Source: Theristus sp. LFF4_11 (Eukaryota; Nematoda; Chromadorea; Monhysterida; Xyalidae). Taken from it: a stretch of 64,000 nt of DNA. The DNA is taken from NCBI GenBank assembly GCA_030248135.1, contig JASANC010002522.1, positions 22,880-86,879 on the forward strand, given 5' to 3'. The notes below the pieces were generated by a model, which was given only the letters and a program-made list of their open reading frames with translations, searched no databases and was not told where the DNA came from. A program made the position numbers and the translations under genes. Of this stretch, positions 11,348 through 25,470 are shown in pieces. The stretch's first letter is position 1; each line of letters starts with the position of its first letter.

Positions 11348-11873
11348 TTGATTGGTGATTTTATGATTTGATGAATTCACTCGCCGATGTTGGATTCGCT
11401 TTTTTTATGTGAGCAGTGGATTTGTTTTACTGATTGGCTGTTTCGATGGACTCAGAGGCAGTGATTGCGTGCATATTTTACGTAGACTGGTCCATTTTTT
11501 GGATTTGTGCAGTCCATTTTGGTGAACTGCAGATGAGTCCTTTTTTATTCATTGGATAGTCAATTATTGTTGTTGATGTTCATTGTTGTTGTTTTCCGCT
11601 TTTTATGGTTTCGTTTTTTATTTATCGTTTTTGCTGATTCACATTTTACGGTACACACACCATAATTAGACACATTTTGCATTGCACAGAAATATTAGTT
11701 GACGGTTCTATTCTGTTCTAAAATGAAAAAAAAAACAAAATAAAAGTAAAAAAATATGCTAGAAACTTCGGGCTGGTTTTGGATTTTTCTTTGAACTGCG
11801 GTCTCCCGTTTGAAAACATGTCAAACATTTATTCAAATGCCGCTTCGATATTGCCACGATAACAGCACTTGCA
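11348..11873 (+). other. Gap between triple-module gene and CMTR1
   Basis: AT-rich sequence with no coding segment. It holds the 3' UTR of the upstream gene with an AATAAA at 11739-11744, followed by an A-rich run. Only about 110-170 nt separates the expected cleavage site from the first CMTR1 ATG. I see no TATA box or other clear promoter. Confidence 0.6.
11739..11744 (+). terminator. Polyadenylation signal AATAAA of the upstream gene
   Basis: A canonical AATAAA lies 392 nt after the TGA at 11,345-11,347, in a locally A-rich stretch. It is the only canonical signal I noticed before the CMTR1 start. Confidence 0.5.
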
Positions 11874-14800
11874 ATGTATCCAAACTGCAAAAAAAAAGGT
11901 TCGTATCAGGCGGAAATGTCGCTGGGCACTCTGAAGGACGTACGTAGGCGATTGCTGCAACGGGGCAGTGATGATGAGGGAGACCAGGACTCGGACGATG
12001 AACAGAACTTGGCAAACACGAAGCTGGAGTTTCCAACTGAAGGTGCAGGTTGGTTCGCTTTGGTTTGTTTTTTGTGTTTTATTTGATTGCACGCGACCGC
12101 TCTGATGCTATGTAGCGCACATCTTTCCTATTACTGTGGGGAACCGTGCCGCGGTACACCACCGCACTCTCGCACGGGTTGCGGCAAGTAAAGAGGGGTT
12201 GCGTTATTCATTTTCAAATTCGTTTTTGTTGTGAATAAAAACGCTTTTAGAACTTGAACTTGAACTTTTTATCAAAACAAGTTTGTGACGTTGCATAAAG
12301 CAACTAACAGGTTTTCAAAAAAACAATATCAATCACGAAAACTGTCACACACGACGAAACATTAACAAATAAAATAACTAGCGAGAATCAAACGCGCACA
12401 TTTCACCAGCAATTCAACAGTAACAAAGGGGCGAAAAAAAGTTAAAAAAAACCTGGTCATAATGTGACAGTGTGTCTAATTTATGAAACGAAATTGAACC
12501 ACCCAAGAGCGACCGTAAATTTTTCGGACATTTTTTCATTGCAGGCTCCGCAAATGTCGATTCGGACGAAGATGCGGAGACAGCGCCGACGAATGTCAGT
12601 GGCTCTGGATTCTATCGGAGTCGCCGTATGACAGACGCGTCAGACGACCAGGGGGCAAATGCAGAACGGGCGGACTTGGGTGAAATGTTCGTAGAATTGG
12701 GTAAAGTCCTGGTCAGAGGAGACTGTGTGTTTTCTTTGTGGTTGCGTTATGTCTCACCTCACAGTAAACCAGAAAACACACTGGCACACCATCTGCAGTA
12801 CACACGACCATGCTTGTGGAGCCTGTGTGTTTGTACAAAGCGTGGTCTTCCGACAAGGACTTGGGATGGTGTTGTACGGCTCTTGATAATTGACAAAATC
12901 AGTATTTTCGCAATTTTATCAATTTTTTCTCATGATTTTGCCAGGCAAGCATCGACCAGCGAACTGCCCGAAGAAAACGTTGACACCGAAACAACAGAGA
13001 CGAAGCAGCGAGACTCAGAAGACGGCACAAAATCGAGTTCCGAGACGGAAGACGAGAACTGGGACGAAGCAGTGCAGCAAGAAAAAGCTTCGAGAAAACG
13101 TCGGCGATACGAGCAGCAAAATCAGCTGAATGAACACTTGGAAATCCAGATGAAAAACTCGAAACTTGAGTTGGACAGCAACGAAGATGCCAGTGGAGCA
13201 TCGTCGTTCAAGAGGCAGCCGAAATTGATCGCGTCAAATCAAACGCCTAAATACAGGTGACATACGGTACGGGTCCTTGGAGTGGAGACCAGAGATTGTG
13301 TTGCATAGTCAGTGGTAAACCGCGAGTGTGGTTCAAGATTGCACTTGTGCCGGTGTGTTTGTTTGCAACTGTTGCACATGTGCCTGTGTGTTGGTTTGCA
13401 ACTGTGCGCTGAGAAAAATCGAAGTGGGGCAAAACAACCGCTTCAATAGCGCCATTCTGAGACTGAAAATTTTCAACCAATCAGTGTACCGTATTCAAGA
13501 CTGAGCCAATCAGGTGGCTCTGAAAGAAACACAGAAAAAAACAAGAGCGCGAAAAAAAACGGTTTACAGCTCCGCCGCGGAGCGCATGATGGCGAAAATG
13601 GGCTATACGGCCGGGTCTGGCATGGGCGTCGCAGGGCAGGGCCGAACAGAGCCGGTGGAAGTGGCGATGCAGAAAGGCAGACTAGGCCTGGGATCGATCA
13701 AACCGGATGTACTGAAACCGGATCTAAATTTGACCTGGGACAGCAACAAGGAAGAGGTGAATTCATCGTCGATACAACCTTTCCAACTTTTCTAAAGAAA
13801 CTTGAAGTCGCTGATTGTGTTCAACGGAAAGTCGCTGATTGTGTTCAACGGATTCAGCTAACTTATACAAAATCCAAGTTTTGGCAATTTTGCAATATTT
13901 CAATTTCATGAACAAAAATGCATGAAGAAGGCCACAATCATTGTAGTAACTTCAAGAAAAAATGGCAAAACTTTGTTGTTCATTTCTCAGTTAACCGCAG
14001 AAGAGACGGTACGATGGTTGCCGGAATGCACGGAAGGTGCGATGAAGTTCAAAGAGCTCAAAGATGATTGGCTGAAGGAGGGGGAGGTGAGTGAGGCGGG
14101 AAACCATTTGAATGTTATGGGTCGAATTGAACATGCGTCGAAAAGTTTGTTCGTCATGGATCAAACACGGAATGGAAGAATGGAAGTCTCCAAAAAAACT
14201 ATGATGCATAACTGGTGCGCTTATTTGCGGCACGCTGATTGGCTGCTTTACAGAGCAGAACAGAATCAGCGAATCAGCGTCGTTGTACGATGGCATAAGT
14301 GAGCGTGCTCTTACACAATTTTGCAACCCAAATCATTGTGTCAACTCGCATTTCTCTCCCGTCTGGTTCATTTTCTAAAATGTCAATTTCAACTTTCAAT
14401 CATTCAATTTTCTGTTTTGTTTTTTTCAGAAACGCATGGACATCGCCTCGGAGACGGAGTTCTGCGACGCACAGATCCTGCGCCAAATGCTCGAAGCGAA
14501 GAATGTTTTCGACGAATTGGGACAGCGGGACGTGCACAATGCGAGGACGCGGGCGAATCCGTATGAGACGATCAAAGGGGTGATCTTTCAGAATAGGTTC
14601 GGCAATTCCAGAATCGCTCTATCGCTTGTAGACACTGAAACAGCCCGTTAAGTCAATTTGCTGCCAACTAACCAAAAAGCCGAAACTGGCAGAAAAGATC
14701 GCTCGTTCATAAAACCGCATCTTTCACGGTAACTCGCCAACCAACACAAAAGAAAATCTCTCTTCTACAGCATGCTTGCTTAAACCTGTCACTGTTTCGA

Positions 14801-17800
14801 AGCATACACAAAGATCGCGAAGGAAGAAAGAGCGGATTCGGAGTTACAAGAAAACATACCAGACACAAATGTGGGGAGGGAGTGATTTCAACGAAACCCG
14901 ATACTATAGTTGCTCTTGAACAATCAAAAGTTTTGCATGTGCTGTAGTCTGCGGAAAAGTGCCAGGCTTACACAAACATACGATACTGTCAGGGCGGCGA
15001 TGAAGATGGCCAATCTGGACGCTGTGTTCAATTGGCTGTTCACCGATCCCGCCCATCCGGACTCGTACCTAAACGCGAGTTCCGGTTCCGAGCCTGGCTC
15101 CGGCCCGAGAAAGCCCCGCGCGTGGGTGCCCCGCGGCGACTACAGCGCCCAGTCGGGGCTGTTCTATTTCGCGGACATTTGCGCCGGCCCGGGCGGCTTC
15201 TCGGAGTACGTGCTCTGGAAACGCGGCCTGCACGCGCACGGATTCGGATTCACGCTCAGAGGTGTGCAGTTTGATTGAGTGTTTTGTTTTGTTTGATTGC
15301 TGAAGACGGTGGTGTACTCTGTCATCGTCTGAGTGATTTGACTCAGTCACACTCTCACACACGACACAAACACACTGGCAGACTTACGATAGCGTGCTGC
15401 CTGTGTGCTGGTCGGCGACTGTGTGATATAATTGTGTTTATAATTGAGCACAAAAATTTCTCACCGATCCTAGCCTGATGGCGGTGCCCTTTTCAATTCA
15501 AATCAATCAAAAAATTAAAAATCTAGTTTTATCCGCTTTTCTATCAGCAGTCAATCAGAATGCAGCGGGCTTTCACGCATTTAAAAAAAAACTCGACCCG
15601 CCAATCGGGTGTGCCTGGGAGTCCTGACTTTCGAGACCATACCGCTCTTCTCTTGCGATTCTCCAGGCAAGGACGACTTCCAACTGGACAAATTCCAAGC
15701 CGGTTGTCCGGAGTTCTTCGAAACGTACTACGGATCAGCGGACGACGGCGACATCATGAAACCGAGAAACCTGAGGGACTTCCGAGATCTAGTGATTCAG
15801 GCCACCGGGACCGGGGTGCATCTGGTCATGGCTGACGGGGTGCGAATGAATGCTGGTTTTGTGCTTGTTTCGAGTTTTTGATTCGCTTTTTGAACAAATT
15901 GGTATTTGAACTGTATGATAAAATGGTCAAAAACAGTGGAGAGAGTGCACATCACGCAGCAGCCTTCAGTTTAGAATACCGTATTACCTCTATTAAACCC
16001 CCCTCCCCCCAAAATTAAACCCCCCCCCCAAAATAAACCCCCACCCCCTCGACAAGTTTCCAAATAATCCCCCCCCAAAAATAAACCCCCATGGGGGTTT
16101 ATTAGAAACCTGTTTGAAACACATACCTAGCGAATTCAGTGGCTGAATGCAGTGACATTGGTGAAATTGTGCTACCAAAGGCCCCAAAGGGATGAGTTGG
16201 CGGTAATTTCATTACAAAAGGCTGTTACCAAAGGAAATCTCTGTGAAAAGTAGAAGTTTCTGCGACTTCCTTCCTGCCATGGAAGGTATTTTTGCCATTT
16301 TGCCCACCCCTAAAAATGGTTTCCAAATAAACCCCCCCCCAAAAATAATCCCCCCCCCCCAAAAATAAACCCCCACCCCCAGAAGTCGCTGAAGAAATAA
16401 ACCCCCATGGGGGTTTAATAGAGGTAATACGGTAGAAGAGTTTTGCTGGTTGTTTTCATTCAGTGAGTTTCACCAATTAGTTGCAATTTTGGTTGTGATC
16501 TTTTTGAAAGCTTCACAGCTCCAGCCAGCGAATGAAATGAACACCAGAATATTGAACAATTTTCATTTCGATGTTTCTCTCCAGGGCTTTTCGGTGGCTG
16601 GCCAAGAAAACCTGCAGGAAATTCTGTCAAAGCGTCTTTACCTGTGTCAGTTCGTGTGTGCGCTGAACATTCTGAGACCAGGTGAGGGGTCGAGTCGAGG
16701 GATCATTTTTTGGTGCAAATTTAGTTCTGTTTGCCATCAATTGGTATTACCTTTGACACAGAACTTTTATTTGGACCTGCAGTTGGAATTGAAAGCAGAC
16801 ACACTCCATTTTTATCAATTTGAAACCCCCATGCACACTTTCTTCCACATCACTCGTGTTTTTTTTGTCGCAATGTCACACACAGACACACGCAGCTTCA
16901 AACTGGGAGGTAGCATCTAACCATCCAAATTGGACACATTTGGTAGATCTACCATCTGAAGAGTCCCGTTTCACCAAAAGCTGTTGTCAAAAAGCGCATT
17001 TCTGACGTGTGTTCACCCTTTTTCTCCGCAGGCGGCAACTTCGTCTGCAAGCTGTTCGACGTTTTCACACCGTTCAGTGTTGGGCTGGTCTACCTGATGT
17101 ACAGGGTGTTCCATCGGGTTGCCATTCATAAGCCGCACACCAGTCGACCGGCCAACTCGGAACGGTCGGTTTCGTCCATTGAAGCTCCTTGTTTGAAGAC
17201 GGGCACATTTGATTGTACATTTGCGGTGTTGCACTTGCGCACAAACTCATGGATGTGTGTGGGTGTGCCAGTGCTGCCTGTGTGTTTGTTTGTGTACTGT
17301 GCATGGCTTACGGGGTTCGTTAATAAAGCTGCGGTTGTGAGACGAACAACCCTGTTAACGTGCTTCAAAACGTATTTTTGAGTGTTGAGTTTGAGTGTTC
17401 CAACCAAAATTCGATGCAACTCGTTGATTGGCTGTATTTGGAGTTGAACTCATTGTTTGGTCCAACCAGCGCCGTGTAGTCAATTAGCGTTTATTTTTGT
17501 AATTTTTATCAATTTTTTTTATCAATCATTTTATCAATTATCATTTTTTTGTAAATTAGAAATGTGACAGTTCGACCATGCTATAACGACACTTATTATG
17601 CATTTATTTATTTTTTTGCTCTCACAGTTATATCATCTGTCGAGGCCTCCGTGGTGACATCGTACAGTCTGTCGCCAATTACTTGGAGTTGATCAATCTC
17701 CGTCTCGATGCGATGCAACGTGATTCGAAGAAAGCGAACAGGTGTGTGTTTTTTAAAGTTTTTTTAAAGTTTTTAATTCTATTTTTTTTGTACGTAATGG

Positions 17801-20800
17801 GCTTATGTGCAGAAACGCATTTATAGGGAGTCACCAGCTTCGGTTCAGACAATAATTGGAAAATAGTATCATTGTTGTAACAATAAGACAGATTGTTAAC
17901 AATAAGGACGATTTATGTATTCATCCAGTTTTAGAAAACAGTTTTCACATTTTTCTAGGGACATCGTAACAGTGGTACCATTGGATTTGATGAAGGCAGA
18001 CCAGGCCTTCTATGAATACATTGTTGAGTCGAATGAAAGGTAAAACTGACAAGTTTTGGTGCTACTTGCTTTTTGGCTGTGTTTTGAACTGAAGAGCACT
18101 CACTGATTGGTCATTTCCCTTTCGCCAATCAAACTTCGCTGCATTTGCAAAATCGATGCACGTGTTTATTTCATTTTTGATCTGACGTTTGTTTTCATGA
18201 CTTTCATGAATGAGTTGCATGATTTTTGCATTAACCGGAGATTACCAAAGGCACCGGATTCTCAGTTGGAAGGGTGTCTGTTTCAATAAAAAATTGACCG
18301 ATTTTTTTTCATTTTTTCCTCAATTAAAAACTTGCTCCGATAACTTTGCAGACTCGCCAAACGCCAAGTGATCTATCTCGACAAGTACAGGGTGTTCGCG
18401 AAAAACTCCAACTTGCTCGACGACAACCAAGCCGATCTCCGTTTGCAGTGTCTTGCGTACTGGCAGATTCCAGACGAACAGAGGGCCCCGAATCTGTTAA
18501 GGGGCGGACCGTCGGCTGGCTTCAGGGAGCTCACTAATGTAGGTCGAAAACTTTTAAGCTGCTCTTAGTTGTTTTTTTCATGTTTCGTGGTTATGGTCTA
18601 GGGAGCAGTTCATTTCGGTATCGTTTGTATTGAGTCGGCTGGATTGGCGAATCGTGCAGCGTTTATTCAGCGAATTGCAATTGTGGCAAGCGCCTTGAGT
18701 TGAACTGAATTTTATCAAGGTTTCAGTAAATTGCCAACTAGGTTTTGAAAAATCGCAAAAAAATACATTCAATCATCTATCCAGAAATGTGAAACAACAC
18801 TCATCTACTACAACAAATCACACAAAAACTACATTTTTGCCAGTTTTACAAAATTTTCTTTCGTTCACTGTTCTTCAGTTGACGTCGCCGCTCGATTTCG
18901 TGCCAGCGCGGCCGGCACCCTATCCGGCGCTGCTGACAGCCGACCTGCAGACGCCAGCGAGCGAGTGCAATCTGGTCGGACTCGACTATCGCGGCGCGTT
19001 CGTGACGTCCCCCGAGGGGGTGCATCTGTTCATGAGTCTCGGGGTGAGTGGCACGTTGCAGAGGACGTCGACGGGGTGACGCTGTAAATTACTAAGCCTA
19101 AAACGCAAGTTTTACGACGCAAGTGGTTCGAGAGGGGCACATCACTGACGAGGACACCCCTCTTATGCATATGATGTTGGCCAGGCCGAAATGCAGAGAA
19201 CCATCGTGCAAATTTGGTTGATTTTATCGGCGAAAGACTGGTGTTTTTGTGACGTCGGTTGGAATTGCGAGAAAATACTGTAGTGTATTCTTGTGCAGTG
19301 GTCGAAACTGTGGTGACGTAGATTTAGGGATTTGACTGATTTGGGATGGCAGAATGGGTGTGACTAGGAGATGTTCAGTCTTCCAGAGACCAGAACATTT
19401 ACTTACAGACTCTTAAATCATGCTGATCATCTGATTGGTTGCTATTGAAATGTGCTCATCGATTGGTGTCGGTTTCGCATTTTCAGAAAATCCACACGTA
19501 TCGCTTCGATGGCACCAATTGGACACAGTACAACATGTTGCGACTGCCACGCAAGTCGATCGTGTTTGCTGAATTGACTGTTCGGCATCGTGGAGAGGTG
19601 GGCGAGAAAACGAATTTTTTTCTTGTAAATTTTGCTGATAGAATTCGACTTGGACTGAAAACTGGTAGTTGCTCAAAATTACCAGCCGTCCGTTGAATGG
19701 TTGGTGGCCATGTGATGCGGGTTTTCTATGCAGGCGTTGACTGTGAAGGTGGAGTCTGTCCGTGCACAGAAGGCATGCATGCACGTGATCACCAACCAAT
19801 CAACTGATAGCCTATAATTAAGAGTTTGACTGTTGGATGAATTCTGTTCAAAATTTCGTGTTTGTAAAAAAACAGTTTAAAACGTGAAAAAACCGGTTTT
19901 TCACAGAGAACCGGTTTTTTTACAGAAAACCGGTTTTTTCACAAAAACGGTTTTTTCTATTTCTATTGTTCAGAAGCGAGGTCGTCTAACGACGAAGGTG
20001 TTTCGAATATTCGACGCGTATTTGCTCGCCGGTGAGCCGGTGCACCACATGCCGTACGATACGAGGTGCGGTGTCGTCCAGTCCGAGTTCATTCACTTCC
20101 GTCAGTGGCTCTAAATGCGTGCCGAGCGCTACTGAATTTACTCGTTGAACTTTATATGTTTTGCCCAGACTATAAGATCTGTCTGTGGTAAAACACGTTC
20201 GGCAGTTCTGCCGGGTGTCCGTCGCACTGACCAGTCAAGGGGCACCGCGGTATGCGTCTACCTGGCGAAACCGCAAACAGCGAACTTTATGTATTTTACC
20301 CCTTTACACTTCTCCAGTTAGCTGAATAAAACCAGCAGAAAAAAATCGCAGTGACAACGGTGAACAGAATCAATGGCGTGAAATTTGCTTTTTGTTTTTA
20401 TTCAATTGACCTGCAGACAGCAAGCGATTGCGAAATTCTGCCTCGCGATGCGCCGCTCCGAGCACAACCCGAATCGCCCGCCGGAGTACGTGCAGTTCGT
20501 GCCGGCGCTGCCGTTCCGGCTGCACCAGCTGCGCGAACTGATCCGCTCACAGCGGTGCGGCGGCTTTTTTTGCGTTTTTTTCTGTCAATGTAACGGTTTT
20601 TTTGGGAATTCCGGTGGACTTCTGTTCATATACCGTATTACCTCTATTAAACCCCCATGGGGGTTTATTTCTTCAGCGACTTCTGGGGGTGGGGGTTTAT
20701 TTTTGGGGGGGGGATTATTTTTGGGGGGGGTTTATTTGGAAACCATTTTTAGGGGTGGGCAAAATGGCAAAAATACCTTCCATGGCAGGAAGGAAGTCGC

Positions 20801-23072
20801 AGAAACTTCTACTTTTCACAGAGATTTCCTTTGGTAACAGCCTTTTGTAATGAAATTACCGCCAACTCATCCCTTTGGGGCCTTTGGTAGCACAATTTCA
20901 CCAATGTCACTGCATTCAGCCACTGAATTCGCTAGGTATGTGTTTCAAACAGGTTTCTAATAAACCCCCATGGGGGTTTATTTTTGGGGGGGGATTATTT
21001 GGAAACTTGTCGAGGGGGTGGGGGTTTATTTTTGGGGGGGGTTTAATTTTGGGGGGGGGTTTAATAGAGGTAATACGGTAGTTGTGATTTCAATCGGTTA
21101 TCTCGCAAACACTGGCCGGTGGGTGTATATGCCAGTGTGGTTGTTTTTGGTTGTCGTGCAACATGGACTAACATAAAAACACCTAAAAACACCGTCTTTC
21201 GGACATGACTTTGGTGGACATTTCGTTTTGGCTGTGCAACATCAGACCAGTGAAACACCATGTTCCACGGTTTTTCTGGATACGATTTTGATGAAGGTTT
21301 TTCTGTGAACTGTCCAGATTGGGTATTATCTTTCTTATTAAACGTGACCCAATATGCGTTTGCACGCACAGATAGAGAAAATGTTTCATGGCTGCGCGGC
21401 AATCTGAAGTCAGCAAAACTTAACGCATTTTGACGGCAGATTTGTGCAAGAAATTGAGAAAAAACAATCAGAATTTTTTCTCACTAAATAAATTTGTTTT
21501 ATTTCATATTCGAATCACGTTCGGGCGCGAAACAGTTTTTCATCTGTGCGGCTTTTCCACACATCATTCAACATTACTCCGCCTCCTTCGCACGAAAAGA
21601 TAATATTCATTTCCCGATCCCGAATGATGAACAAACTGCGTTCTTCATATTTTTCATATTCTTCCTATTTCCTGAATAAACTGCTCTCATCTGCTCTGTT
21701 CTGTTCTGTTCTCATCCACTCACTTTGTCCACATTTTCTGTCCAGAGTCACCATCGGCCAAGACAACCGCTCTGCGATGGTGCAGTGGTTCGACGAGCCC
21801 ACAACCAGCGGCACAGTGACCCAGACGCCCGACGTGCCCGTGGACCCGGCCGGCGCCACCGCGTTGGCCGCTGCCAAACCCACGTACTACTACTGCCAAT
21901 CGTTGGCGTTGTTTCGGCCGACAAAAGGTTCGTTGCTTTTGTTGTTGTTGTTGGTGGTGGTGGTGTTGTTGTTTTGTTGAACTTTTTTTGTCAAAACATG
22001 TTTTTAACGTTGCAAAAAGCGTTTTTTTGACGTTGTACTGGATGTTCTACGTTGTACGTAATGTTGTTGTACGTTTGAATCTCGCGCGTTGATTGGTCGG
22101 ACTGGATCGTTTGTTAGGATAGAGCGAATCGTGAATGCAATGGAAATGCAAACGTTGAAAAACAGCACACTGCTAGAATGACATGTTGCGTTCTCGACGC
22201 GGTTGTCCCTAATTGTTCCGGGTGGATGATACAAGAAATCAGTTCCAATTTAGTGTATCTTTATTTTTCATCACTTGCCAGTGATATTTCCTGAGTGACA
22301 ATGGAATGAGCGAAGCTTTCCGTATCGAAATTGTTTTTATTTTTCTTTAAAAGGCAGTTCCCCTGTACTTTATGGCTCCAAAGGTTTTTTGTCACACCAC
22401 CAAACACAGTCCACCAAAAAAATGCTGATTTGCAGCTGGCTGGTTGGTCAGGTGGAGTCGAAGTCGTCAGCTGATTTACCTGTTCAGCAGAAAGACGGGC
22501 AAGCAGCACTTTGAAAGTGAACAAACGAAAGACACTGCAATGACGGACTGTGGATTTGAAGCATTCAGGTTTATTTGTCGCGAAATATGCCTTCCGTGTA
22601 ATCTGATTCCGATCCCGATCTTTCCTCGTTCGCGGGCTCTGTATTTATGAAAAAGATGACAGGTTTGAAGAAACATACTGTACCTGGTCATATTTCAAAT
22701 TTCAATTATGGCAAATGGCAGTGTCCTTTTATGTGTTACGCCAATCCGCATTCTTCAGTCTTCTTCAGCAATCAGAATCAGCATCAGCAGAGCAAAAACG
22801 TTTATAAGTTTTTTTTTCTCAGCAACACCGTGCGCAGCTGCATCGAGTGGCGTTGGCGACAGCACGACCCGGCAAAATTGCGTCAGTTTTTACTGGAGCC
22901 AAAAGTGACGTCAGGTGACGCCGTCGCAGAAGAGTTCGACATTTCCACGGTGCCGAACTTACTGGCGCAGGTTGAGTCGCAGCTGCGAGCGGCTGGCTAT
23001 CCGGTGCCGGAGAATGAGACTGAGGATAGTACTAATGTAACCGGTGAAACATCAACCGAGTCGAATGCATGA
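11874..23072 (+). CDS. CMTR1: Cap-specific mRNA (nucleoside-2'-O-)methyltransferase 1
   Basis: Nuclear enzyme that methylates the 2'-O of the first transcribed nucleotide (cap0 to cap1) using S-adenosylmethionine. Exons: 11916 (or ATG 11874)-12042, 12545-12700, 12950-13256, about 13514-13756, 13991-14086, 14430-14596, 14993-15261, 15667-15839, 16585-16681, 17032-17164, 17628-17741, 17959-18039, 18352-18538, 18879-19043, 19487-19597, 19974-20065, 20417-20554, 21746-21927, 22823-23072. Domain order follows human CMTR1: acidic N-terminus, G-patch ([14 protein letters not shown]), FtsJ/RrmJ methyltransferase ([45 protein letters not shown]), then the C-terminal region. All three catalytic residues of the K-D-K set are present. 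Phases match at all but two junctions: 13256 to 13514 and 21927 to 22823. Each needs a shifted site or a small missed exon. TGA is at 23,070-23,072. Confidence 0.92.
11916..13756 (+). CDS. CMTR1: CMTR1 N-terminus: acidic region and G-patch
   Basis: Exons 11916-12042, 12545-12700 and 12950-13256 encode an Asp/Glu/Ser-rich stretch ([23 protein letters not shown]) with a basic patch [10 protein letters not shown], possibly a nuclear localisation signal. I take the third exon from 12950 (AG at 12948-12949) and not 12945, because only that start keeps the acidic frame in phase. The fourth exon holds the G-patch: [18 protein letters not shown], then QKGRLGLG. G-patches recruit DEAH helicases; human CMTR1 binds DHX15. 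The junction into this exon is not settled: with donor 13257 the frame needs AG|A near 13539 and not the obvious CAG at 13513. Confidence 0.8.
12770..12840. repeat. CACACTGGCA / GTGTGTTTG foldback fragment
   Basis: Part of a loose family of short imperfect palindromes built from CAAACACACAGGCA and its inverse TGCCTGTGTGTTTG. Others are near 13340-13405, 15345-15425, 17235-17310, 23850-23890, 30890-31020, 32228-32310 and 32640-32720. Copies are diverged and their boundaries unclear. Confidence 0.45.
14430..17741 (+). CDS. CMTR1: CMTR1 methyltransferase core
   Basis: Exon 14430-14596 has [10 protein letters not shown] and [12 protein letters not shown]. Exon 14993-15261 has [11 protein letters not shown], whose second Lys matches the first catalytic Lys (K239 in human), and the SAM-binding [19 protein letters not shown]. 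Exon 15667-15839 ends in LVMADG, with the catalytic Asp. Exon 16585-16681 has [18 protein letters not shown]. Exon 17032-17164 has [17 protein letters not shown], with the second catalytic Lys, and [10 protein letters not shown]. The family pattern is complete, so the enzyme should be active. The introns before and after exons 16585-20554 contain inverted copies of one repeat. Confidence 0.93.
15977..16434 (-). mobile_element. G-rich TIR element, copy 1 (inverted)
   Basis: Ends are CCGTATTACCTCTATTAAAC and its inverse, flanked by TA on each side. There are internal palindromes AAACCCCCATGGGGGTTT and long C runs on this strand (G runs on the other). The body is almost identical to the inverse of copy 2 at 20631-21080; by eye the differences are only in homopolymer length. 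There is no open frame of note. It lies in the CMTR1 intron between exons 15839 and 16585. Confidence 0.92.
17959..23072 (+). CDS. CMTR1: CMTR1 C-terminal region
   Basis: Exons from 17959 encode [12 protein letters not shown] and EYIVESNER, matching the human segment after the methyltransferase. Then come [11 protein letters not shown] (18352-18538), [19 protein letters not shown] (18879-19043), [20 protein letters not shown] (19487-19597), [16 protein letters not shown] (19974-20065) and [16 protein letters not shown] (20417-20554). The last two exons are the least conserved: 21746-21927 ([14 protein letters not shown]) and 22823-23072 ([21 protein letters not shown], then an acidic tail). 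In human the end of the protein is a degenerate WW domain. The phase of donor 21928 does not fit the last exon. Earlier GT sites within the exon (near 21900-21915) would fit. Confidence 0.8.
19690..19833. mobile_element. Diverged TACAGTCGAACT-type MITE
   Basis: The right end reads CAATCAACTGATAGCCTATAATTAAGAGTTTGACTG, which is the family's inverted end with several changes. The body has GTGGAGTCTGTCCGTGCACAG, shared with the copy at 25093. It lies in the CMTR1 intron between exons 19597 and 19974. The left boundary is uncertain. Confidence 0.5.
19866..19958. repeat. Short tandem AACCGGTTTT repeats
   Basis: Four spaced units of the form (A)AACCGGTTTTTTCACAGA, the last reading AACGGTTTT. They end about 15 nt before the 3' splice site of the CMTR1 exon at 19974. 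AACCGGTT is the palindromic site bound by Grainyhead-type factors. The same core occurs in the hAT MITE at 4305 and near 26580. Confidence 0.7.
20160..20295 (-). repeat. Dispersed repeat family R2, copy 1
   Basis: Reads as the inverse of 24667-24822. Shared landmarks are GTTTGCGGTTTCGCCAGGTA, GCATACCGCGGTGCC, GGCAGAACTGCCG and TTTTACCACAGACAGAT. It lies in a CMTR1 intron. A partial copy is at 10860-10900. Confidence 0.75.
20631..21080 (+). mobile_element. G-rich TIR element, copy 2
   Basis: Same element as copy 1 but in the opposite orientation, TA-flanked, in the CMTR1 intron between exons 20554 and 21746. It carries repeated runs of 5-9 G, for example GGGGGTGGGGGTTTATT, able in principle to form G-quadruplexes on the sense strand. 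The shared body includes TAGCACAATTTCACCAATG. Confidence 0.92.

Positions 23073-25470
<2,398 letters not shown>

Noticed and set aside
12890..13129. Second open frame ([11 protein letters not shown]) across CMTR1 exon 12950
   Set aside because: It is a shadow frame ending at a stop. The overlapping frame is acidic, longer, and joins the exons in phase.
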